Below, piece by piece: positions 55,900 through 64,000 of a stretch of DNA of 64,000 bases. A model generated the notes under the pieces. That model did not search any database. It was given only the letters and a program-made list of their open reading frames with translations, and had not been told where the DNA came from. A program made the translations under genes and the position numbers. The stretch's first letter is position 1. Each line of letters begins with the position of its first letter. Origin of the DNA: Hyphomicrobium_A sp036559705 (lineage in GTDB: Bacteria; Pseudomonadota; Alphaproteobacteria; Rhizobiales; Hyphomicrobiaceae); assembly GCA_036559705.1 (NCBI GenBank), contig DATBSP010000119.1, forward strand, positions 1 through 64,000, given 5' to 3'.

Positions 55900-56316
55900 T
55901 TACGGGGAATTTTCAGTAAATGCAGGGTGCATAGCTTCGGGTCCACGCGGAGGCGCCCCCATGCGCTCCAGCTCGTCGTTCTCCGCGTCGGTGAACACGC
56001 GCGAGCGAGTGAGGAAGCGCATCCCCTCCGGCGCCTCGATGGAGAAGCCTGAGCCGCGTCCCGGCACTGCGTCGATAATGAGATGCGTGTGCTGCCAATA
56101 CTCGAACTGCGGCCCTGAAATATAGAACGGGCATCCGGCGATCTCGCCCAGGTACACGTCGCGCTGGCCGATGCGGAAATCGCCGCGCGGGTAGCACATC
56201 GGCGCGCTGCCGTCGCAGCAGCCGCCGGATTGGTGGAACAGCAATGGCCCATGGTGGGCGGCGAGCTTGTCGATCAACGCCTGGGCTGTCGCTGTCACCG
56301 TGACGCGCTGAACCAT
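55900..56316 (-). CDS. DUF779 family protein
   Basis: A 138-residue protein with the DUF779 pattern: HGPLLFHQSGGCCDGSAPMCYPRGDF, where Cys residues (CCDG, MCY) may bind metal. DUF779 genes almost always lie beside aldehyde dehydrogenases, here 84 bases downstream of one, with a hairpin between. The function is unknown; an accessory or repair role for the dehydrogenase is inferred. Confidence 0.9.
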   Translation of the reverse strand: MVQRVTVTATAQALIDKLAAHHGPLLFHQSGGCCDGSAPMCYPRGDFRIGQRDVYLGEIAGCPFYISGPQFEYWQHTHLIIDAVPGRGSGFSIEAPEGMRFLTRSRVFTDAENDELERMGAPPRGPEAMHPAFTENSP

Positions 56317-56335
56317 CGCGATCTCCTAGGGCGAA

Positions 56336-56362
56336 GCAGCGCGGCCACAGGCCGCGCTGCTC
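56336..56362 (-). terminator. 12-bp hairpin between aldehyde dehydrogenase and DUF779 genes
   Basis: AGCAGCGCGGCC (56336-56347), loop ACA, GGCCGCGCTGCT (56351-56362): a perfect GC-rich stem. No T-run follows on the minus strand, so it may be an intercistronic stabiliser or attenuator rather than a true terminator. Confidence 0.55.
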
Positions 56363-56400
56363 GAAGCACAACTAGCTTCGGTTGACCCTTGCTGCCGGCA

Positions 56401-57945
<1,545 letters not shown>

Positions 57946-58113
57946 ACATGTCCTCCCATGGAAGAGGGTGAACCCCTTCTTGTGTGTGGGGGACAACTTA
58001 ACGCAAAGGGGGGTTAAACCAAAGGTACCGGCGCATTGGAAATTAGTGCATAAGCGCGGCACCTGTATGACGCGCTGCGGCTCAATCGGCCGCCCCAACT
58101 TGTACTCAGCGGG

Positions 58114-58719
58114 ATGACACGCAAAGTCTCCGGACCTGAAATCGAACGCGTCGTGCAGCTGCTTGGACGGCTGCCGGGCCTCGGGCCCCGCTCGGCCCGC
58201 AAAGCGGCACTGGCGCTCATCAAGCGGCGCAACGATCTGCTCGTGCCACTTGCCGAAGCGCTTGCCAACGCGGTCGAGAAGATTGTCGAGTGCCCGAGCT
58301 GCGGCAACCTCGACACGGTATCGCCGTGCAGCCTTTGTCGGGATCCGCGCCGCGATCGCTCGATGATCATCGTGGTCGAAGAGATCGGCGACCTTTGGGC
58401 GTTGGAGCGGGCCGGCGTCGTCAACGGACTTTACCATGTGCTGGGCGGACACCTGTCGCCGCTCGACGGTATCGGACCCGACCGCCTCAACATTGCGCGG
58501 CTCATCGAGCGCGCCGCCGGCGGGGAGGCGCAGGAGATCGTGCTCGCACTCAACGCTACGGTCGATGGTCAGTCGACGGCCCACTATCTCACCGAGCAAC
58601 TGGCGCCGACCGGCATCGTTGTCTCCCGCCTCGCCCAGGGGGTTCCCATCGGCGGCGAACTCGACTACCTCGACGAAGGCACGCTGGCGGCGGCCATCAA
58701 ATCCCGTCGCCGCATGTAG
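58114..58719 (+). CDS. recR: Recombination mediator protein RecR
   Basis: A 201-residue protein helping RecA load at gaps. HhH-type start (LLGRLPGLGPRSARKAAL), a C4 zinc finger (C60, C63, C72, C75 in CPSCGN...PCSLC), and a Toprim domain (IIVVEEIGDLWALE; VLALNATVDGQSTAHYL). In many genomes recR follows dnaX and ybaB; here it stands alone. The ATG at 58114 fits the usual length. Confidence 0.95.
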   Translation: MTRKVSGPEIERVVQLLGRLPGLGPRSARKAALALIKRRNDLLVPLAEALANAVEKIVECPSCGNLDTVSPCSLCRDPRRDRSMIIVVEEIGDLWALERAGVVNGLYHVLGGHLSPLDGIGPDRLNIARLIERAAGGEAQEIVLALNATVDGQSTAHYLTEQLAPTGIVVSRLAQGVPIGGELDYLDEGTLAAAIKSRRRM

Positions 58720-58923
58720 AGTCGGCGTCGAGATATTCAGGCTAGGCGACAGGCAAAAAGCGCTGTCGCACGGGACGGCTTACTGAAAAAGCGATGGTAA
58801 CCGCCTGAAAGTTGGGCAACGGGCCCAATACAACCTTTTTTGTTCTGTTATGATCCTACCGGGCACGGTTAAGAGCGGTTGTTCACCCGTCGCCATTGTT
58901 CGTTGGCGCGCACCAGAGGCATT

Positions 58924-60915
58924 ATGACCGAGGATCGTCGGCAACATCCGGTTTCGGCCGAGTGGCGCTCGCGGCTGCTCGAGTTGCCGCGCCTCAACAA
59001 GCGCCTCATCCTTGTCGCGCTCGACTTCCTGCTCCTCAGCCTGGCGCTATGGATCTCGATCTCCATTCGCTACAACACGACCTACATCCCGCCCGACTGG
59101 GTCACCGCCCTCGTGCTCATCAGCGGGCCGGTGCTCACCGTTGTCACGTTCACGCTGTCGGGGCTCTATCGTTTCGTCACGCGTTATCTCGGCTACCGCG
59201 GCCATACGCGCATCATCGGCTGCATCTGGCTCTCCGTGCTGATCTGGTCTCTGGTCGTGCTCATGTCCGGCCAGCTCGGCATTCCGCGCTCGGTCGTGCT
59301 CGGCTACGGCGTCCTTGCGACGCTGCTCATCGCGGGTAGCCGCGAGGTCGCGGCCATGATGCTCGAGAGCGCCGGCATTCGTCTGTCCGAGTTGCCGACC
59401 AACGTCGAGCGGACGCCGGTCATCATCTTCGGCGCGGGGCAGCTCGGCGTGCAACTGCTCGAAGCGCTGCGACGCGGCTACAATCGCACCGCCGTCGCCT
59501 TCGTGGACACCGAGCCCTCGCTATGGCGGCAGTACGTTGCCGGCATCAAGGTGCACCACCCCGACAAGCTGCCGTTGCTCATCGAGCGTCATCAGGCGAA
59601 GGAAATCCTCGTCGCCCTGCCCGACGATCGGCGGCGCGAGCGTCGCCGCATCCTCAAGGACCTTCAGGACCAGCCGGTCGAGGTGAAGGTGCTGCCGGCG
59701 GTGGAAGATATCGCCTCGGGGCGCGTCAGCGTTACCGATCTGCGCCCCGTCGAGGTCAACGACCTGCTTGGCCGTGACAAGGTGCCTCCCAACGTCGACC
59801 TCTTGGCGCGCAAGTCGCGCGGCAAATCCATACTTATCACGGGGGCCGGGGGCTCCATCGGCTCGGAGCTGGTGCGCCAGCTTTTGAAGCAGGGGCCGCG
59901 CCGCATCGTGCTGTTCGATATTTCAGAAGCCGCCCTCTACAAGATCGAGGACGAGATCACCGAGTTCATCAAGACTATGCGGCCCGATGTGCATCGGCCC
60001 GAGATCATCGGCGTGCTGGGCTCGGTGCTTGACGTGGCACAGCTGCGCGAAACGATTGTCGGCAATGCGGTTGAGGTGATCTATCACGCGGCGGCCTATA
60101 AGCACGTGCCGATCGTCGAACAGAACGCGGTCTGCGGGCTGCGCAACAACACCTTCGGCACTGCGGCGCTGGCCGAATGTTCTAAGACCGCGGGGGTCGA
60201 GCTGGTCGTGCTCATCTCCACCGACAAGGCGGTGCGCCCGACCAACATCATGGGCGCCAGCAAGCGTCTGGCGGAGCTGGTGCTGCAAGCGGCCGCGGCC
60301 AACGGCAGCTCCACCGTCTTCACCATGGTCCGCTTCGGCAACGTGCTCGACAGCTCAGGATCGGTCGTCAAGAAATTCCGCCGGCAGATCCTCGCCGGCG
60401 GACCCGTGACGGTCACGCACCCCGAGATTATTCGCTACTTCATGTCGATACCCGAGGCGGCAGAGCTCGTCATTCAGGCGGGCGCCATGGCCGAGGGCGG
60501 CGACGTGTTCGTGCTCGACATGGGTGAGCCGGTGCGCATCGACGACCTCGCGCGGCTGATGGTGCGGCTTTCCGGCTTCGACGTCAGAACCGCCGACAAC
60601 CCCGACGGCGATATCGCCATCGCCTATACCGGCCTGCGCTCTGGCGAGAAGCTTTACGAGGAGCTGCTCATCGGTGCCAATACCAGGGCGACCGAGCATC
60701 CGCGCATTTGGCGATCAGACGAACCGTTCCTTCCCTCCGAGGAGCTCGAACGCGAGCTCGAGATCTTACAGGCGGCGATGAACGAGCGTGACCTTGAGAC
60801 GATGCAGGCCGTGCTCATGCGCAACGTCGAGGGTTATCAAGCGAACCCCACGCTGCCGTCGAGCGAGGAAGCTCCGCTCGCCGCCTGGACGCCGCCATCC
60901 CGGACGCTGCACTGA
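58924..60915 (+). CDS. Membrane-bound nucleoside-diphosphate sugar epimerase/dehydratase (CapD/WbpM-like)
   Basis: A 663-residue protein. Four membrane helices in the first 145 residues, a Rossmann-like middle domain (VIIFGAGQLGVQLLEALRRG), then a long SDR catalytic domain with ILITGAGGSIGSELVRQLLK, YHAAAYKHVPIVE, STDKAVRPTNIMGASKR and RFGNVLDSSGSVV. In CapD/WbpM-type enzymes Met replaces the usual catalytic Tyr, as in MGASK here. It probably makes a UDP-4-keto-6-deoxy sugar for surface polysaccharide. A glycosyltransferase gene starts one base after the stop. Confidence 0.92.
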   Translation: MTEDRRQHPVSAEWRSRLLELPRLNKRLILVALDFLLLSLALWISISIRYNTTYIPPDWVTALVLISGPVLTVVTFTLSGLYRFVTRYLGYRGHTRIIGCIWLSVLIWSLVVLMSGQLGIPRSVVLGYGVLATLLIAGSREVAAMMLESAGIRLSELPTNVERTPVIIFGAGQLGVQLLEALRRGYNRTAVAFVDTEPSLWRQYVAGIKVHHPDKLPLLIERHQAKEILVALPDDRRRERRRILKDLQDQPVEVKVLPAVEDIASGRVSVTDLRPVEVNDLLGRDKVPPNVDLLARKSRGKSILITGAGGSIGSELVRQLLKQGPRRIVLFDISEAALYKIEDEITEFIKTMRPDVHRPEIIGVLGSVLDVAQLRETIVGNAVEVIYHAAAYKHVPIVEQNAVCGLRNNTFGTAALAECSKTAGVELVVLISTDKAVRPTNIMGASKRLAELVLQAAAANGSSTVFTMVRFGNVLDSSGSVVKKFRRQILAGGPVTVTHPEIIRYFMSIPEAAELVIQAGAMAEGGDVFVLDMGEPVRIDDLARLMVRLSGFDVRTADNPDGDIAIAYTGLRSGEKLYEELLIGANTRATEHPRIWRSDEPFLPSEELERELEILQAAMNERDLETMQAVLMRNVEGYQANPTLPSSEEAPLAAWTPPSRTLH

Positions 60916-60916
60916 C

Positions 60917-62056
60917 ATGGCCGTGCCCGCGGTCACGTCCACGGCAAGAGTGCAACGGATCGCCTTCGTTTGCCCGCCTGGTGCGCCGCTGCAGCTGCTG
61001 CGCGACGTGCTGTTCGGCGAGGCCATGGCTCGCGGCCATCAAGTCCTTGTCGTGGCGCCGGAATTCAGTAGCGCCGACGTGCGAGCGTTGGACGAGCTTG
61101 GCGTCGAGCACGCCGTTTTCACGCCCGAGACGAGCGGGCTGAAGCTATTCGCCGACTGGAAAGCGATCGGCGGCCTCAAGCAGACGCTGACCGACTGGGA
61201 GCCGCACGTTGTCGTCGCCTACGGTGCCAAGATCATGGTCTACGGCGCGCTGGCGGCAAAGAGTGCCGACGCCGAGCGTATCGTGCTCATCGTCGACGCG
61301 CTGCCGGAACATCGCTTCAGCGGCGCGCTGGCCGCCAGCGAGATGCCGGCCTGGCGCTATGGCCAGGCGTTGCGCACGGCGGATGAGGCCGTGTTCCACA
61401 ATCGCGACGATTTGGCGCTGCTCAAGAAGCTAGGAGTCGTTCCCGAGGCATTGCCGGTCGCGATTATTCCGGGGGCCGGCGTCGATCTCGACAGCCAATC
61501 GGTTCTGCCGCTGCCGGCGCTCGGGCAGGGGCTGGTATTCTTGATGATCGCCAGCCTCGAGAGGCGCCGTGGCGTTCTCGACTACTGCGCGGCGGCGGCG
61601 GCAGTGCGCCAGCATGCCCCCAGCTCGCGATTCCTATTTGCCAGCTTGCCCGCCGAGGGTGCTGCCGCCGTAACATGCGCTGAGCTGGCGCAATTCGCCG
61701 ACGTCGAGCATCTCGGCGCCGCCGCCGATCATCCAGATGCACTAGGGGCTTGCCACGTCTTCGTCTATCCCTCGTGCGTTGAAGGCATGCCGCAGCCGGT
61801 GCTGCAGGCGATGGCCGCCGGGCGACCGATACTGACGACCAATATCGCCGGCTGCCGCGATACGGTCGATGAACGCGTCAACGGCTGCCTTGTGGCGCCG
61901 CGCGACGCCGAGGCGCTCGCCGAGGCGATGGAGAGCTATCTCAAACGCCCCGATCTCATCCCGGCCATGGCACGCGCCAGCCGCGCCAAGGCCGAACGCT
62001 TCCGCACGGCGGCCTCGGTAAAGCGATCGCTGCTGGACATCCTGCGGCTCGAGTAG
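60917..62056 (+). CDS. Glycosyltransferase family 4-like protein
   Basis: A 379-residue GT-B protein. The N-terminal domain (IAFVCPPGAPLQLLRDVLFGEAMARGHQVLVVAPEF) resembles GT4 acceptor domains. The C-terminal domain has ADHPDALGACHVFVYPSCVEGMPQPVLQAMAAGRPILTTNIAGCRDTVDERVNG with the EX7E-like pair (E near EGMPQP and later Glu). It is coupled to the preceding CapD-like gene, so both likely serve the same surface sugar pathway. Confidence 0.88.
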   Translation: MAVPAVTSTARVQRIAFVCPPGAPLQLLRDVLFGEAMARGHQVLVVAPEFSSADVRALDELGVEHAVFTPETSGLKLFADWKAIGGLKQTLTDWEPHVVVAYGAKIMVYGALAAKSADAERIVLIVDALPEHRFSGALAASEMPAWRYGQALRTADEAVFHNRDDLALLKKLGVVPEALPVAIIPGAGVDLDSQSVLPLPALGQGLVFLMIASLERRRGVLDYCAAAAAVRQHAPSSRFLFASLPAEGAAAVTCAELAQFADVEHLGAAADHPDALGACHVFVYPSCVEGMPQPVLQAMAAGRPILTTNIAGCRDTVDERVNGCLVAPRDAEALAEAMESYLKRPDLIPAMARASRAKAERFRTAASVKRSLLDILRLE

Positions 62057-62059
62057 CGG

Positions 62060-62521
62060 TCAATGGCTGGCGTACAGCCGGTAGCTCAGTCGCGGCTGGC
62101 GGAACGTGGCGGCACAGTCGACGAGCATGTCGGCGCGGATCGCCTGCCGTCCGATCAGCATGCGGTAGGTCATGCGCTCGCGGTTGGTAAGCGTCACCTC
62201 GATGGGCCATTGGCGCCCGGCAATACTGAGCGCAGTCATGATGACGTAGCGCAGCTCGGGCACGCCGTTCGAACTGATCACCTCGCGCCGGTCGACGACA
62301 TCGGCGCTGGCCGCAATCTCGAGGTCGCCGGCCTTACTTGGGCGCACCGAGAAGCGTACTCTCGGCCGCTTGGCCGTCCCATAGGGCTCTATCAAATGCG
62401 TATGGAGCGCGGAGGTCTTGGCACCGGTGTCGATCTTGGCCTTCAGCGCCGGCAAGCCAAGCTCGGGCAGCGCGATCCACTCCTGCCAACCAACGATGAA
62501 ACTCGATGCATCCGAGAGCAC
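62060..62521 (-). CDS. Retropepsin-like aspartic/ATP-dependent zinc protease family protein (PF05618)
   Basis: A protein of about 153 residues with a single retropepsin-like fold. The catalytic-type motif is KIDTGAKTSALH (D31), with VGWQEWIALPELGLPALK before it and RMLIGRQAIRADMLVD near the end. These proteins are often near RimK genes; none is seen here. The GTG at 62521 is favoured by GGAAGG 8 bases upstream; a TTG at 62569 would add 16 residues. The biological target is unknown. Converges with the glycosyltransferase, leaving 3 bases. Confidence 0.85.
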   Translation of the reverse strand: MLSDASSFIVGWQEWIALPELGLPALKAKIDTGAKTSALHTHLIEPYGTAKRPRVRFSVRPSKAGDLEIAASADVVDRREVISSNGVPELRYVIMTALSIAGRQWPIEVTLTNRERMTYRMLIGRQAIRADMLVDCAATFRQPRLSYRLYASH

Positions 62522-62712
62522 AGCGGCTGCCTTCCCGACAAACCTGCGACCCGCCTTATATGTTACCAATTATTGCGGCGCTGCACAGTGGGTCGGTAAC
62601 GTGCCAGTCGACCGCCCGCCTCAAATCCGCTCACTTCCCCGGCCGGAATCGCCTCCGGTGCTGATTCCCGCGACAGACCCTCGGTGGTGGCCGCGGCGAC
62701 CAAGGAGGAACC

Positions 62713-62985
62713 ATGACCAAGAAACCGCTGCTGGTCCTCGCGCTGATCAGCCTGCTGCCGTTCGCGGTTGCCGCTCCCGGATATGCCGTCGATCCACCGC
62801 CGACCGACCCCGGCATGGCGGCCGAGCCGCCCGATCCCAACGCGGCACCCGATCCGCCAGACGGCGTTGTCGATCCCAACGCCAACTACCCCACGGATGA
62901 AAGCCAGACGACGGATCAGGGAGAGACGGGCGTCGCGGCACCGTCGATCGCCTCACCCGGCGGTAAAAACGACGCGCCGGATTGA
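62713..62985 (+). CDS. Small secreted proline/aspartate-rich protein
   Basis: A 90-residue protein with a signal peptide of about 25 residues (to APGYAVD) and a mature part rich in Pro, Asp, Asn and Gly (VDPPPTDPGMAAEPPDPN), likely disordered. GGAGGAACC lies just before the ATG. It resembles in style the small secreted protein at 32104. The function is unknown. Confidence 0.7.
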   Translation: MTKKPLLVLALISLLPFAVAAPGYAVDPPPTDPGMAAEPPDPNAAPDPPDGVVDPNANYPTDESQTTDQGETGVAAPSIASPGGKNDAPD

Positions 62986-63071
62986 TCCGCCTCGACGACG
63001 GGCGACACTGAACGGTGGTGCCACGCGCCGGCGCGATTGACCGCACTGCCGTACTTTCCTATTTCAGCAGC

Positions 63072-63584
63072 ATGGCAAAGCTGCCCATCATCACCCTTCC
63101 GGATCCCGTGCTGCGCAAGCTCTCGACGCCCGTCGAGGGCGTCAACGACGAGCTGCGCCGGCTGGCCGACGACATGCTGGAGACGATGTACTCGGCGCCG
63201 GGCGTCGGGCTGGCCGCCATTCAGGTCGGCGTGCCGCGCCGCCTGGTCGTGCTCGATGTCGCTGACGAGGACGAGAAGCCGCAGCCGCTGGTGCTGATCA
63301 ATCCGGAGATCGTGGCTCTCAGCTCGCAGACGCGGCTGCACGAGGAAGGCTGCCTGTCGATCCCGGACTTCCGCATCGAGATCGAGCGCCCGGCAAGCCT
63401 GACCCTGCGATACACCGACCGGAAGGGCGAACAGCGAGAGTTGGAGGCCGAGGGCCTTCTGGCGACCGCCATTCAGCATGAGATCAACCACCTCGACGGC
63501 AAGCTGATCATCGACTTTCTTTCTCCGCTGAAGCGCGACATGGTGGTACGCAAGTTCAAGAAGCAGGCGCGGGCGACCACCTGA
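63072..63584 (+). CDS. def: Peptide deformylase
   Basis: A 170-residue metalloenzyme removing the formyl group from new proteins. The three motifs are clear: GVGLAAIQ (44-51), EGCLS with ligand C94, and HEINHLDG with H136, E137 and H140. The ATG at 63072 begins the usual MAKLPIITLPDPVLR. It is followed by fmt 40 bases on, the common def-fmt order. Confidence 0.96.
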   Translation: MAKLPIITLPDPVLRKLSTPVEGVNDELRRLADDMLETMYSAPGVGLAAIQVGVPRRLVVLDVADEDEKPQPLVLINPEIVALSSQTRLHEEGCLSIPDFRIEIERPASLTLRYTDRKGEQRELEAEGLLATAIQHEINHLDGKLIIDFLSPLKRDMVVRKFKKQARATT

Positions 63585-63624
63585 GCCCGCGTGCCGATCT
63601 CCTCAAATCCCGGCCGATATAGCT

Positions 63625-64000
63625 ATGTCCCTCCGCATCGTTTTCATGGGAACGCCGGACTTCGCCGTGCCCACATTGGCGGAGATCGTCGGCGCCGGGC
63701 ACCACGTCGTCGCCGCCTATTCGCAGCCGGCGCGCGCCGCCGGGCGCGGCATGGCCGAGCGCAAGTCGCCGGTACAGACGTTCGCCGAGACCGCCGGCAT
63801 TCCGGTGCTGACGCCGGACGACTTCAAGAGCGTCGATGCGCAGGCAGCGTTCGCTGCGCATGCCGCCGATGCCGCGGTGGTCGTTGCCTACGGCTTGCTG
63901 CTCCCGGCGCCGGTGCTCACCGCGCCCCGCCTCGGCTGCTTCAACCTACATGCCTCCAAGCTGCCGCGCTGGCGCGGCGCCGCTCCCATTCAGCGCGCCA
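63625..64000 (+). CDS. fmt: Methionyl-tRNA formyltransferase, N-terminal part (truncated by window edge)
   Basis: 125 residues are visible and the frame is open to the end. The start LRIVFMGTPDFAVPTL and the block FNLHASKLPRWRGAAPIQRA, where the formyl-tetrahydrofolate site lies, identify it. It formylates initiator Met-tRNA and is in an operon with def. The C-terminal tRNA-binding domain is beyond the window. Confidence 0.96.
   Translation, partial: MSLRIVFMGTPDFAVPTLAEIVGAGHHVVAAYSQPARAAGRGMAERKSPVQTFAETAGIPVLTPDDFKSVDAQAAFAAHAADAAVVVAYGLLLPAPVLTAPRLGCFNLHASKLPRWRGAAPIQRA

Noticed and set aside
57946..58599. N-terminal extension of the aldehyde dehydrogenase frame
   Set aside because: It overlaps recR antisense and lacks family residues, while a strong GGGAGGA precedes the ATG at 57945.

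Overview
The window is about 64 kb of GC-rich chromosome from an alphaproteobacterium. Gene families and local orders typical of Hyphomicrobiales (Rhizobiales) support this: the imuA-imuB-dnaE2 cassette behind a GTTC-N7-GTTC type LexA box, lptCA-lptB-rpoN-ptsN, hsp20 followed by DUF1150, and a C-terminal serine-glyoxylate aminotransferase (serine-cycle type) at the left edge. A Hyphomicrobium-like methylotroph fits but is not proven. I see no prophage, plasmid, transposase, CRISPR array or rRNA. This is core chromosome with a few decayed loci and palindromic repeats.

Layout: 1-5.8 kb holds the end of an aminotransferase, a small Cys-rich secreted protein, an orphan response regulator, an orphan TRAP-type binding protein, a divergent DUF1007/znuA zinc pair and an L,D-transpeptidase. 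6.2-12.2 kb is the SOS mutagenesis cassette. 12.2-18.2 kb holds a cupin, gamma-glutamyltransferase and thiamine genes (thiO, then thiS-thiG-thiE) split by an opposing membrane protein gene. 18.3-23.5 kb holds a CHAD protein, ferrochelatase, a QmcA/NfeD/NfeD set and kdsD. 23.7-25.5 kb is a broken outer-membrane beta-barrel gene. 25.5-32 kb is galU/galE, a lytic transglycosylase, speE, a glycosyltransferase and a hydrolase. 32-36.2 kb has small secreted proteins, an HPF-cold-shock fusion, a permuted-papain protein and a very long coiled-coil protein. 36.3-40 kb is GST-queG-SDR, divergent from uppP. 40-46.5 kb is ptsN, rpoN, lptB, a fused lptC-lptA gene and rnd, all on the minus strand. Then follow tRNA-Leu(CAG), an SDR, hsp20/DUF1150, two M16 peptidases, ppa, mutL, a permease remnant, DUF779-aldehyde dehydrogenase, recR, a CapD-type epimerase with a glycosyltransferase, a retropepsin-like protein, and def-fmt running off the right edge.

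Many genes serve the cell envelope (lptCA, lptB, kdsD, galU, galE, uppP, L,D-transpeptidase, lytic transglycosylase, capD-like, two glycosyltransferases). A second theme is DNA repair and mutagenesis (imuAB-dnaE2, mutL, recR).

The most interesting signals are: (1) a single polypeptide joining LptC to two LptA-like modules; (2) a palindromic repeat inserted in frame inside dnaE2, with a second possible insertion in the same gene; (3) a ROSE-like RNA thermometer hairpin over the hsp20 ribosome-binding site; (4) two adjacent palindromic elements sharing CTAGTGT...ACACTAG ends in the lptCA leader; (5) absence of the usual hpf gene between rpoN and ptsN; and (6) two decayed genes.
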